Position numbers and translations under genes: made by a program. The notes beneath the pieces were generated by a model, which saw only the letters and a program-made list of their open reading frames with translations, made no database searches and had not been told where the DNA came from. From assembly GCF_023159225.1 (NCBI RefSeq), contig NC_063161.1, forward strand, positions 75,740,267 to 75,804,266: a DNA stretch of 64,000 bases, read 5' to 3'. Source of the DNA: Perognathus longimembris pacificus (lineage: Eukaryota; Chordata; Mammalia; Rodentia; Heteromyidae). Every line of letters starts with the position of its first letter. Position 1 is the first letter of the stretch. Positions 34,201 through 45,079 of the stretch are shown here, one piece after another.

Positions 34201-37200
34201 TCCTTCCAGCAACCACGTCTTCATCATGCTGCACCTGGTCTTGCAAGGGATGGTTTATGCGGAATACACCTGGGAAATCTTTGGCTACTGTCAAGACCTG
34301 GAGTTTTCTTGGTCTTACCTTCTTCTGCCCTATGTCTTGTTGATTGTCAACCTGGTTTTCTTCACCCTGACTTGTATAACCAATCCTGGTGAGTCAAGGC
34401 GCTTGTCACAGGCTGGTGACAAGATGGCTCTGCTATCTTGCTGAAAATGCCAAGCAGTAGCTCCCCAAGAAGATGGCAGGAGTCCTTGTGCCGTGTTTCC
34501 TGATCTTTCACTTTGAAGTGTTTTCTAGTTTTATTTAATTTGGTTAATTAATTTATTTGCTTGTCATAGGGCTTGAACTCAGAGCCTGGGTACTGACCCT
34601 GAGCTCTTCCTTAAAGCTAGTGCTCTACCACTTTGATCCACAGCTCCACTTTTCGTTTTCTGGTGGTTAATTGGAAATAAGAGTCTCACACTTTCCTGCC
34701 CTGGCAACAGTGTCCAGCCTAGTTTTAGTTTTTGGCCTCTGAACCATAGGTTATTTAGAACTGTTTAGTATCTCCCAATACATGACACATACATACACTC
34801 ACACAGTTTATCTATTACTTCGATATGAGCCCAGGGTCTCATGACCTCATGCTTGCTATGCAAGTTCTCTTTGAGCCCTTTTTATTTTAGTCATTTTAGG
34901 AACAAGGTTTCATGTTTTTACCTTCTTGCATCGATAGGATGACAGCCCACCATACCTAGCTATTGGTTGAAATGGAGTTTTTTGCCTAGGTTTGACTCGA
35001 ACTGTGAGCCTCCCAGTTTTTGCCTCCTGACTGTCTGGGATTATAGGCATGAGCCACCACACCCGGCTATTTATTTTTTGAGGCAGAATCTTCCTGTGTT
35101 TCCCAAACTGGTCTTGAATTCTTCTTCTTCCATCTACCTCCCAGGCTCTGGAGTTAGAGGTGTGTGCCACCATGACCAACTCCAATCTTTTTTTTTTTTT
35201 TGCCAGTCCTGGGCTTTGGACTCAGGGCCTGAGCACTGTCCCTGGCTTCTTTTTGCTCAAGGCTAGCACTCTGCCACTTGAGCCACAGCGTCACCTCTGG
35301 CTTTTTCTATATATGTGGTACTGAGAAATCGAACCCAGGGCTTCATGTATATGAGGCGAACACTTTTACCACTAGGCCATATTTCCAGCCCGTGGTCAGT
35401 TGTTTTGTTGTTGTTTGGCCAGTCCTGGGGCTTGAACTCAGGGCCTGGGCTCTGTCCCTGAGCCTATCTGTGCTCAAGGCTAGCGTTCTACTACTTGAGC
35501 CACAGCACTGCTTTTTCTGTTTATGTGGTGCTGAGGAATCGAACCCAGGGCTTCTTGCATGCTAGGCAAGCACTCAACCACTAGACCACATTCCTAGCCC
35601 ATGTGGCCAGTTTTTGTGTTACCTACATGCTTAATTGAAGAGTTTGTATTTTCTAGTTCTTAGATATAGAGAACCAAAAGTCCATTGATCAAGTTTGTTA
35701 CTTACATTAAATCTTTTACAGCCATAGGAGTTGTTGTGTCAATCACTTCCTGAGAGTGGTATGCTAAACTGTTCTTTTTTAAATTAGTGTATATTAGTTG
35801 TACAAAATAGGGCTGGGAATATGGCCTAGTGGTAGAGTGCCTGCCTCACATACATGAAGCCCTGGGTTCGATTCCTCAGCACCACATCTATAGAAAAAGC
35901 CAGAAGTGGTGCTGTGGCTCAAGGGGTAGAGTGCCAGCCTTGAGCAAAAAGAAGCCAAGGACAGTGCTCAGTCCCTGAGTTCAAGCCCCAGGTCTGGTTT
36001 AAAACAAAAAAAAAAGATTTCATTTTTATCATTCAGACTTCTTGAAGCTTGTCAGTTTTTACCTCACATCTTCTGAAATGGAAAGGTATATATATTTAGT
36101 CTTTTCTTTCTTTTCTTTTTTGCCAGTCCTGCAGCTTGTACTCAGGATGCGGGGGGGGGGGGGGCGGGGGGCCCTGTCCCTGAGATTTTTTTTTTCTCGA
36201 ATGTTCTACCACTTGAGCCACAGCTCCACTTCCAGCCTTTTGGTTAATTGCAGCCAAGAGTCTCACAGATTTACTTGCTCAGGCTGGCTTTCCAACCTTG
36301 ATCCTCAGATTTCAGTCTCCAGTATAGCTAGGATTACAGGTGTGAGCCACCAGCACCCGGCTTATATATGTATATTCTTAGTGCATATACTCAAGATTAG
36401 AGTTAGTGCTATCTCTTCCTAATAAACTGAGTCTGTTTCGTAATGTAGCAAGCCTCTTTATCACAGCTACTGCCGTATACACTCAGGTCTCTTTTGCCTG
36501 ATATTAATTGATTATACCTTCTTGTGGCATATGATTGGTATTTTTTCCTATCCTTTTATTTTTATTTTTTATTTTTTTGGCCAGTCCTGGGGCTTGGACT
36601 CAGGGCCTGAGTACTGTCCCTGGCTTCTTTTTGCTCAAGGCTAGCACTCTGCCACTTGAGCCACAGCGCCATTTCTGGCCGTTTTCTAGATATGTGGTGC
36701 TGGAGAATCGAACCCAGGGCTTCATGTATACGAGGCAAGCTCTCTTGCCACTAGGCCATATTCCTAGCCCTCCTTTTATTTTTAAACTTTTCTGTTCTTG
36801 AAGTACCAAATGTCTATCAATTGATAAGTAAATCTCATAATCTCACTCAATGGAATATTATTCAGCCATAAAAGAGTGAGGAGCTGTGAATATAGCTCAG
36901 TGGTAGAGCACTTTCCTAGCATATGTGAAGTATGGGGTTTAATTCCCAGCACCCCAAAATAAAATAATAAAGGATGATCCACAGATTCATGCTACAACTT
37001 AAATGAACCAGGAAAACATAGTGGGTATAAGAAACCAGTCATAACTGGGCACTGGTGGCTCATGCCTGTAATCCTAGCTACTCAGGAGTTGAGCAGCTGT
37101 ACTTGAGTAGCTAGATGTTGCCCCAGCAACGCCCAGGACATGCTATCTCCAATTAACTAGGAAAGAGCTAGAAGTGGGTTTTTCCTTGAGCAAAAGAGTG

Positions 37201-40200
37201 AAATGAAAGCACAAGGCTAAGCTCAAGCCCCAGCACTGGCACGTACACATACACAAAAAGGAGCTGAAGGCCGGGAATGTGGCTTAGTGGTGGAGTGCTT
37301 GCCTAGCACACATGAAGCCCTGGGTTCGATTCCTCAGCACCACATAAATAGAAAAAACTGGAAGTGGCGCTGTGGCTCAAAAAGTAGAGTGCTAGCCTTG
37401 AGTAAAAAGAAGCCAGGGACAATGCTCAGGCCCTCAGCCCCAAGACTGGCAAAAAAAAAAAAAAAGCTGGACACAAATACTCATAAATTACACAATTCCA
37501 TTTATATGAAGTACCCAGAAAAGATAAGTCCATACAGATAGAAAGCAGATGACTGGTTTCTGGGGTCTAGGGCATTGGCGAGAAGGAGTGACTGCTGACA
37601 GTGGGGCAGGACGATGATGGTGTTATAATGTAGTGGTTACATCTCTGAAGATTCTACACACCATATATAATTTACGCTTTAATGGGGTTTGTGGGTCCCA
37701 TCTCATAACGTAGCTGTAAAAAGTGAATGACTTAAAATGCTCCATGTAGCCGTTTCAGTGTGTTCAGTTGACGGGTGGTGTGAACATTTAGTGGGATGCA
37801 GTGTTTGGAAGTGACCTCTGTCCTTTTGGCAGGCACCATCACAAAAGCAGATGAATTATTCTTTCTTCAAGTTTATGAATTTGATAGTGTGATGTTCCCA
37901 CGGAATGCGAGGTGCTCAACCTGTAACTTGCGGAAGCCGGCTCGGTCCAAGCACTGCGGTGAGTTGGCTACTGAGACACAGTGGCCCCTCCCCACGCCCA
38001 CACAGGCACCCAGATATTTCATGTGTGTAAAGCAGACATGGTGGGGGGGGCGGGCTGCCGCTGTTAAGAGGCCACCTCTTGTTTCTTTCAGACCATAGGA
38101 TAAACTGGGGGCTAGCACTCAGCCCTGAAAGTAAGAACCTTTTATTTAAAGCAACATACTTAAAATATCTTTTTCCCTCCTGTGGTGCTGGGATTGGAAC
38201 CCAGGGCCTCACACATGCCAAGTAAGTACTGTATCACTGAGCTGCACCCCAACCCTCAACCACTGTCTGAATAGGCCAGTGACAGAAAATGTCCATGGGC
38301 CTGGCACCGGCAATCACACCTGTCATCCCAGCTACTCCAGGCTGAGATCTGAGGATCACAGTTCAAAGCCAGCCTGGGTAGTAAAGTTTGTGAGACTCTT
38401 ACCTGCAATTAACCACCACCACCCCACGGGGAAAAAAAAGCTAGAAGTGGCGCTGTGGCCCAAGTAGTAGAGTGCTAGCCTTTAGCAAAAAAGCTCAGGG
38501 ACAACACCTAGGCCCTGAGTTCAAGACACAGGACTAGCACACACATAAAATCCAGGAAGGATGTGTGTGTGTGTGTGGTGTGTGGTGTGTGTGTGTGTTG
38601 TTGGGGCTTGAACTCAGGGTCTGGGCACTGTCTCTGAGCTTTTTCATTCAAGGCTAGTGCTCTACCACTTTAAGCCATAGCACTACTTCCAGTTTTCTGG
38701 TGGTTAAATAGAGGTAAGAGTATCACATACTTTCCTGCCGGATCTAGCTTTGAACAGTGATTCTCAGATCTCAGTCTCCTGAATAGCTGGGATTACAGGC
38801 ATGAGCTACCAGCAATCATCTTATATTCTTTTTTCCATACTATTATTTGAAATCTAGAGTGTATGATACATTTACTACACATATTGATTCAGATACTAAT
38901 TTTCTCATTGGAAAGACTTGACCTATGTTTAAATTAATGACAATTCTAGTTGGAAGAGCAGACTCACACTTTTTTTTTTTGCCAGTACTGGGGCTTGAAC
39001 TTAGGGCCTGGGTATTGCCCCTGAGCTTCTTTTTGCCCAAGGCTAGCATCCTACCACTTTGAGCTACAGCTCCACTTCCAGCTTTTTCTGTTTATGTGGT
39101 ATTGAGGAATCGAACCCAGGGCTTCATGAATCCTAGGCAAACACTCTACCACTAAGCCACATTCCCAGCCCCTGTAAACATTCTTAAAGGTTTTCCTCTA
39201 ACTGATCACACATTTTTCCTCACTCCCACATCTACAATGACCACAGTTCACCTTTCAGAAGAAACCACTGGACCCATATTAGGTCAGTCACTGACTCTGG
39301 GTCACACTGAAACACATCTGTCAGTATTAAGTTTTCTCTTGTAGCCATATTTCAGTGCCCAGTGGCCATTGCAGTACTTAAGCTTAGTGATAGCCGCTGC
39401 TGCCAGCTCCCCCACATTCCCTCAGGGGTGAGTTTGTAGAAATCGCAGCCAGGTGTGCAGGAGCCATCATCTTGCCCTGGACACACCTGACCTGCTGCCC
39501 CTCCTCTCACAGGTGTCTGTGACCGGTGTGTGCACCGCTTTGACCATCACTGTGTCTGGGTAAATAACTGCATCGGCGCCTGGAACACCAGGTACTTCCT
39601 TACCTACCTCTCAACGCTGACCGCATCTGCTGCCACCCTGGCTGCCGTGAGCACTGCATTTCTGGTCCGCCTGGTGGTGGTATCTGATCTGTACCAAGAA
39701 ACGTACCTTGATGACCTTGGGCGCCTCCAGGAGATGGACATTGTCTTGATTATTCAGGTAATGATACAGAGGGCTTCCGGTTTCAGAATGCGATAAAAGA
39801 TGTTTACTCTCCTATAAAAATGATGCTCTTCCTTTTTGTGTGTGTCGGTTCTGGAACTTGAAGAGGGCTGTCCCCTAGCTTTTCAGCTCAAAGCTGGTGT
39901 TCTACTACCTGAGCCATAGCTCCACTTCTGGCTTTTTTTTTTTTTTTTTTTTTTTTTTGGCCAGTCCTGGGGCTTGGACTCAGGGCCTCAGCACTGTCCC
40001 TGGCTTCTTTTTGTTCAAGGCTAGCACTCTGCCACTTGAGCCGCAGCGCCCTTTCTGGCCATTTTCTGTATATGTGATGCTGGGGAATCGAACCTAGGGC
40101 CTCATGTATATGAGGCAGGCACTCTTGCCACTAGGCCATATCCCCAGCCCTGGCTTTTTTTTTTAATGTGGCAGTTTATTTATTTTTTGTTGAACCAAAA

Positions 40201-41410
40201 TGAGGTGTTTTTTTTTAAATTTTATTGACAAGGTGATGTACAGAGGAGTTATAGTTACATAATAAGGTAAGTACATTTCTTGTCTTATTTGTTACATCTT
40301 CCCTCATTTTTCTTACCCTTCCCTAGGTCAGGTAAGCATATATACAATATCCAGTGTACCAAAATCATATACAGTGACCCCAGGGGGTATGCCAAAGGAA
40401 ATTCATCTAGTACATTAAACATAACGACAATAAAGTCCTCCTGTTTCCATCTGTTGGGGTTCATTTTGCTGAGCCTCATCTTATATAATCATATGTACAT
40501 AGCAGTTGAGCTATTCTGATAGGCGTATCCTAGACATTTTTATGTTTATTTAGTAATTGTTTGGTTTTAGAGACATGATGTAAAGTCGCTGACCAAAACA
40601 TGTAGAAAAACCATTTGAAAAGAAGTTTGTTATTTTACAGACATGATCTCTACTGTTCTCCTCCCTTCCCCCCAACAACCACATATCAGGGAGACCATGC
40701 GCCTTTGTTCTCTGTGTTCTAGGCTTGTCTCCCTCAACATTATGTGTTCAAGTTTTGACTATTTCCCTGTGAATGCCATATTGTTTTATCATTTCTAATC
40801 GTTATATAGTATTCCATTGTGTACAGGTACCACATTTTTTGGATCCATTCATCTGTAGTGGGGCATCTGAGTTGTTTCCATATTTTGGCTATTGTGAATT
40901 GTGCAGTGATAAACATGGATGTGCAGGTGTCCTTGTGGTATCCTGAATCCTATTGTTCAGGATAGATGCCTAGGAGTGGCATGGCTGGGTCATAGGGTAT
41001 GTCTATACTGAGCTTTTTGAGGAACCTCCATACTGTTCTTCAGCCACTTCTGGCTTTCAATTTTTTTAAAATTATATTTATTATTACTATTTTTTGTCAG
41101 CCCTGGGGCTTGAACTCTGGGCCTGAGCTTCTTTTGCTCAAGGCAAGCACTCTACCACTTGACCCACTTCTGGCTTTTTTGAGTAGTTTGTTGGAGATAA
41201 GAGTCTCACAGAGTTTCCTGCCCAGGCTGGCTTCGAACCACAGTCCTCAGATCTCAGCCTCTGGAGTAGCCAGAATTACTAGTGTGAGCCACCAGTGCCC
41301 GGCTATTTTTTTTTTTCTTTTTTCAGATTGAGTCTGTATTTTTTTCTCCAGCCTGCCACCAGCTGAAGGCTATTTTCCTTTCTTAACATGATTTCACACA
41401 CAGACACACA

Positions 41411-41451
<41 letters not shown>

Positions 41452-41513
41452 AGCCAAGGCCTTGAGCAGAAAAAGCTCAGGGACAGCTTCCAAGCTCTGA
41501 GTTCTAAGCCCCA

Positions 41514-41563
<50 letters not shown>

Positions 41564-43897
41564 CACACACACACACACACACACAGATCAGGAAAGAAAG
41601 GGGGAGGAAAAATATTATGCATACTTAAAAATCATTTATTGAATCACTACCCTCATTTGCCAGTCATTTCTGTAACTCTTTGTGAATTATGTCCATCTGC
41701 TTACCTATTTGATGTCAGAATATTTTTTGAGTTATTTAGCCAAATTATATAACAGATTAAACCTTTGTTATTTTCTATTTGTGTGTCTTTTGGATATTGG
41801 TTATGGTTTTTTCAGAATAAAAAAGCTGCACCATTCTTTCTTATCAGATATGCCTTTTAACTGACTTCTTGAAAAGTCTGCCCATCAAAAGTGTAGTTTT
41901 GTCAGGCACTAGTGGCTCGTGTCTGTAATCCTAACTACTGAGGGGGCTGAGATCTGAGGATCACAGTTGAAAGCCATCCTGGGCAGAAAAGTCCCAGTGA
42001 GACTCTTATCTCTAGTAAACTACTCAGAAAAAGCTAGAGGTAGCACTGCGGCTCAAGTGGTAGAGTGCTAGCCTTGAGCAAAATCTCCCCAGGGACAGTG
42101 CACAGGTCCTCCGTTCAAGCCCCAGAACTGGGGGAAAAATATGTAATTCTTTCTAAAATCTTTATCCTACTACAAAAACAAGTTCACGTAGAGTAGAGGT
42201 CCTGCTTACAATGAGCAGTGACAGTTACTCTCAGACTGCTCCAGTCCCACTACCTTTGGTAGTTCACGCCTTTTCCCTATATCTCCTCCGTGGCTATATA
42301 CCTCCAGTTGTGTTGAATACAGGTATGATCACAATAGGATTCTTTTTTTTTGCCAGTCCTGGGGCTTGGACTCAGGCCTGGGCACTGTCCCTGGCTTCTT
42401 TTTTTGCTCAAGGCTAGCACTCTACCACTTGAGCCACAGCACCCACTTCCAGCTTTTTTGTGTATGTGGTGGTGAGGAATCGAACCCAGGGCTTCATGCA
42501 TGCTAGGTGAGTACTCTACCACTAAGCCACATTGCCAACCCATAAGAGGATTCTTGAACTTGGCTTTTCTCGTGGGACAGTACTTTTTTATTAATAAATT
42601 AGTGTATAGAAACTGACTTGATTTTGTTGTTGTTATATTGAGGTTTGAACTTGGCCTCAAAAACATCCTGCCACTTGAGCTACACACCCTGTGCTTGCTC
42701 ATTCTCTCTTTCTTTCTCTCTCTCTCTCTCTTTCTGGCTTTAGTCTATTTTTCAAATAGGGTCCCATGCTTTTGCCTGTTTTGCCTGGGGCCAGCTTCAG
42801 GCTGACATCCTGCTACTTCTTCCTCCTGTATAGCTCCTTATTAGGTCATGGGGTGATGGTCTCTGAATTTGTTTCTCTCCCTTATGGATGGACGTTTAAC
42901 TTGTTTCTTTTGGGAAGAGAGACTGTTCAAGACTCCTTGCCATAGGGAATATCTTTGTGCTTATAATTTTGTGCTTGAATGTGTGTGTGCATGTGTGCAA
43001 GTGTGTGTGAATTCTGGGACTTGAACTTAGGGCCTGGGCACTGTCCCTGGGCTTTTTTTCTTAAGGCTAGTGCTCTACCATTTGAGCCACAGCCCTATTT
43101 CCAGATGTTTTTGGTGCTTAAATGGAGATTGAGTGTCACAGACTTTTCTTTCCCAGGCTGGCTTTGAACTGCCATCCTCAGATCTCAACCTCCTAAGAAA
43201 CTAGGATTACAGTATGACCCACCAGCACCCAGAACGTGCTTGGATTATTTTAAGGAAGGCTGGATACCATTTCTTTTATCCATTTCTATCCATTTGACTT
43301 TGACACATGAACTAAGGCATTTGTTTGTATATCCTGTAAATGGCTAACTGGCATAGCACCAGGTTGCCAGTACTCTTCTGTGAACACTCAATTTGTCCAC
43401 AGTAAGCTCTTGTACATTTTGGGGCTCCCAGGATCTTGGTCAGTGCTGAAAGCAGTTCTGATTTACATTCATTGGGTCAGGCTTGGATGCAGGCTGGTTA
43501 GCTGGGCAGCTGCTCTGGCCTGTCTGTGGGCAGGATGGGGGCAAGTGGGTGCTGACCCTGTGGATATCAGTCCACTTCCTAACCTGTGTGTTTCCTTTAC
43601 CCCTAGTACCTGTTCCTGAGCTTTCCAAGGATCATTTTCTTGCTGGGCTTCGTGCTGGTGCTGAGCTTCCTCCTGGGGGGCTACTTGTGTTTTGTGATGT
43701 ACCTGGCTGCCACCAATGAGACCACCAATGAGTGGTGCAGAGGTGATTGGACCTGGTGTGAACACTGCCCCCTTGTGGCCAGATCCCAATCCACCGATCG
43801 CAAAGTCTATAAGAACATTCACTCCCGAGGGCTTTGGAGCAACCTTGGAGAGATCTTTCTACCTGCCCTCCCCTATTACCAGAAAAAGAAGAAATAG
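31263..43897 (+). CDS. ZDHHC4: ZDHHC4, DHHC-type palmitoyltransferase
   Basis: Membrane enzyme that attaches palmitate from palmitoyl-CoA to cysteines of target proteins, via an acyl-cysteine intermediate. Coding exons: 31263-31379, 33550-33623, 34210-34388, 37833-37958, 39513-39757 and 43607-43897. All have GT-AG introns and consistent phases, giving 343 residues (human protein 344). Membrane spans are near residues 3-24, 66-85, 98-117, 192-215 and 255-282. The zinc-binding cysteine-rich domain is at about 151-190, with the catalytic DHHC at 176-179 inside [13 protein letters not shown]. The TTxE motif is TTNE (286-289). The C-terminus KKKK fits a KKxx ER-retrieval signal, a known feature of ZDHHC4. 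The start ATG follows the acceptor by nine bases. The introns are loaded with SINEs and one L1, but the frame is intact and nothing suggests decay. INTS15 follows downstream in the same direction. Confidence 0.96.
31449..31575 (+). mobile_element. 7SL head of a composite SINE
   Basis: Only the B1-like half (ggctcatgcctggaatcata) with a CAA-rich tail. ZDHHC4 intron 2. Confidence 0.7.
31590..31706 (-). mobile_element. B1-like 7SL monomer
   Basis: gaggtgatgtctcactgact ... ccaccatgcctggc read in reverse is a B1-type element. Confidence 0.7.
31878..32126 (+). mobile_element. 7SL-Geo composite SINE, full length
   Basis: B1-like head, linker ccaattatccaccagaaaac, Geo module and A13 tail all visible. 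ZDHHC4 intron 2. Confidence 0.85.
32318..32536 (-). mobile_element. IDL-Geo SINE
   Basis: Both halves present; the T/C-rich left end is the A tail in reverse. ZDHHC4 intron 2. Confidence 0.88.
32567..32750 (-). mobile_element. Composite SINE, degraded
   Basis: Geo half clear (gagccacagctccacttctg); the 7SL half is strongly eroded. Confidence 0.5.
33833..34013 (-). mobile_element. 7SL-Geo composite SINE
   Basis: Partial Geo half, then a B1-like half (ggattacagacatgagccac). ZDHHC4 intron 3. Confidence 0.75.
34563..34712 (-). mobile_element. 7SL-Geo composite SINE, partial
   Basis: Geo half and linker (ctggtggttaattggaaata) present; 7SL head truncated. ZDHHC4 intron 4. Confidence 0.7.
34965..35182 (-). 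mobile_element. Two adjacent B1-like 7SL monomers
   Basis: Two reverse B1-type units meet at about 35070 (gagccaccacacccggcta; then gtgtgccaccatgaccaac). Confidence 0.65.
35188..35391 (-). mobile_element. IDL-Geo SINE
   Basis: Full dimer, inserted directly beside a B1-like monomer. Confidence 0.88.
35403..35600 (-). mobile_element. IDL-Geo SINE, older copy
   Basis: Second dimer in the same orientation about 11 bases away; more diverged, so a separate insertion rather than a duplication. Confidence 0.85.
35810..36015 (+). mobile_element. IDL-Geo SINE
   Basis: Full dimer with A-rich tail. Confidence 0.88.
36115..36362 (-). mobile_element. 7SL-Geo composite SINE
   Basis: Contains a G-rich run (36148-36170) inside the Geo half and a complete B1-like half ending gtgagccaccagcacccgg. 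Confidence 0.8.
36555..36770 (-). mobile_element. IDL-Geo SINE
   Basis: Full dimer. Duplication tccttttattttta (36551-36564 and 36771-36784). Confidence 0.9.
36880..36968 (+). mobile_element. ID-like SINE monomer
   Basis: tatagctcagtggtagagca (A box) and ggtttaattcccagcacc (B box) with an A-rich tail; no Geo half. Confidence 0.75.
37044..37255 (+). mobile_element. 7SL-Geo composite SINE, rearranged
   Basis: Head 'actggtggctcatgcctgta' intact; middle diverged; Geo tail present. Confidence 0.7.
37270..37465 (+). mobile_element. IDL-Geo SINE
   Basis: Full dimer with A15 tail, shortly before ZDHHC4 coding exon 4. Confidence 0.88.
38293..38545 (+). mobile_element. 7SL-Geo composite SINE
   Basis: Both halves visible. 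ZDHHC4 intron 5. Confidence 0.75.
38597..38815 (-). mobile_element. 7SL-Geo composite SINE
   Basis: Opens after a GT run (38560-38599); B1-like half ends ggcatgagctaccagc. Confidence 0.75.
38970..39171 (-). mobile_element. IDL-Geo SINE
   Basis: Full dimer; ends acattcccagccc. Confidence 0.87.
39936..41043 (-). mobile_element. 5'-truncated L1 in ZDHHC4 intron 6, with a nested IDL-Geo
   Basis: L1 3'UTR and extreme ORF2 C-terminus in minus orientation, closely matching the 17.1-kb copy. Flanked by an exact 14-bp duplication ccacttctggcttt (39922-39935 and 41044-41057), so the target was a Geo module. An IDL-Geo element sits in its terminal T-run. Confidence 0.85.
39945..40150 (-). mobile_element. 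IDL-Geo SINE nested in the L1 tail
   Basis: Full dimer followed by a repeated tggctttttttt, indicating insertion at the A tail of the L1. Confidence 0.85.
41085..41305 (-). mobile_element. 7SL-Geo composite SINE
   Basis: Geo half shortened; B1-like half complete (tgtgagccaccagtgcccgg). Confidence 0.78.
41396..41585. repeat. Compound (CA)n / (CT)n microsatellites flanking a Geo tail fragment
   Basis: CA run 41396-41446, short Geo-derived sequence (ccttgagcagaaaaagctca), CT run 41517-41562, CA run to 41585. Confidence 0.85.
41900..42137 (+). mobile_element. 7SL-Geo composite SINE
   Basis: Head, linker and Geo half all present. ZDHHC4 intron 6. Confidence 0.8.
42343..42541 (-). mobile_element. 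IDL-Geo SINE
   Basis: Full dimer, moderately diverged. Confidence 0.85.
43011..43231 (-). mobile_element. 7SL-Geo composite SINE
   Basis: Geo half (gggcctgggcactgtccctg) and B1-like half present, before the last ZDHHC4 exon. Confidence 0.78.
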
Positions 43898-44763
43898 AAT
43901 GGAGAGACTGTTACTGCTGTTTAAATACAGTATATATCCATTGTTTTGGATTCTGCTGTGTATGTTGAAATGGGCTTCCAGCTAGAGACAGAGAGATGGG
44001 GGCTCACTGGGTACCCTGGCTTCACTAGGTGCTGTATTTATCATCTGATGGATCTGAGCGCCCTGAGGTCCTGGTGTGTGTGTGGGGGGGGGGGGTGGTG
44101 TCTACAGCAGACTTGTCCAAGGCCCCAGCTTACCAAAGAGACCTTGGTCTTTCACTGTACTCTGGAACCCGGACAAAGATATTCTTACAACTATATTCCC
44201 TAATGTGCAAGAGGGTTGCAGTGACTCAACATTTTGGGTTATGCCTAGCTGTACCCTCATTTTATGCCACTCCCTAGTCTAGAGGATTCTCATTATCTTA
44301 AACACATCCTCATTCAGGACAGCTCTGGTTGGTCTCCTACTCTGCCTCTTCTGGTTTTACTGCCCTGCTGAAAAATTCCAAAATGAGAGTGCCATCTAGT
44401 TTAGTGCAGAAAGAAGGAGGTGGTATAAGTGCTGAGGGCTTTAGGATGGCCTGGTGTCCCAGAGATGAACCAGGTGGCCTGTGACCTCGCAGGCTACGAA
44501 AATGCCCATGGCCCTCCAGGACTAGCGGGCCAAGGGGCAAAAAGGCCAGGACTCTGGAGAGAACATGGAGATGGGTGTCCTGGGAAGAGGAAGAGGGAAC
44601 AGGGGTGACGGGGTGGGGGTTGCAGAGAGCCCCTAGCAGTCCATGAGTTCCTAATGGATGCAACTTCCAATGGCTGGGGCCTGAAGAGTACCAAAGTTTG
44701 CTGGCTCCAAACCAAGGTCCTGCCCCCCCCCAACCCCTCCTTCCCGTCCCTGCAGGTGTAAAG
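43898..44763 (+). other. ZDHHC4 3'UTR and short intergenic gap
   Basis: No AATAAA after the stop. The variant AATACA at 43924-43929 is followed by GT-rich sequence (ctgctgtgtatgttg) and is the nearest poly(A) candidate. The remaining 800 bases hold no recognised feature except a G run (44083-44095). Confidence 0.4.
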
Positions 44764-45072
44764 TGTAAGATCCACCCCTAGGAGGGCACCAAGCAGATGT
44801 CCTCGCCTGTTTTAAATCTCAGTCCAGTTACCTAGGTAACTGGCACACCTCCAGCCGTTACCGCCCTCCTCTGAGGTCACGCCCTAATCCATCTGGACAC
44901 ACCTACCAGCCCGGGCCGTAGAGGAGGCATTCTCGGGAGGGACTCTCGGGCCTGAAACACCAGCCTTGGATTTAGCAGCAGGCCAAGAGTTCGGCTGAAC
45001 AAAGTTCTCTCTTCTGCCCGAGCACCGCGTAGAGTTCTCCATCATCGGTTGTCTTCTAGAACATCTCTTACA
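44764..45072 (+). mobile_element. Solo LTR, X-box family copy 2, upstream of INTS15
   Basis: Ends are inverted repeats TGTAAGA...TCTTACA with imperfect 5-bp flanks (taaag/gaaag). Contains a perfect GTTACC-TA-GGTAAC palindrome at 44827-44840. It aligns in motif order with the other two copies (gttctctcttctgcccga near the end). No AATAAA remains. It lies between the ZDHHC4 3' end and the INTS15 CpG island, in INTS15 orientation. Confidence 0.75.
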
Positions 45073-45079
45073 GAAAGCA

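Noticed and set aside
34910..35600. Open frames in the ZDHHC4 intron 4 SINE cluster
   Set aside because: They translate recognisable B1-like and IDL-Geo sequence (recurring residues such as [12 protein letters not shown]).
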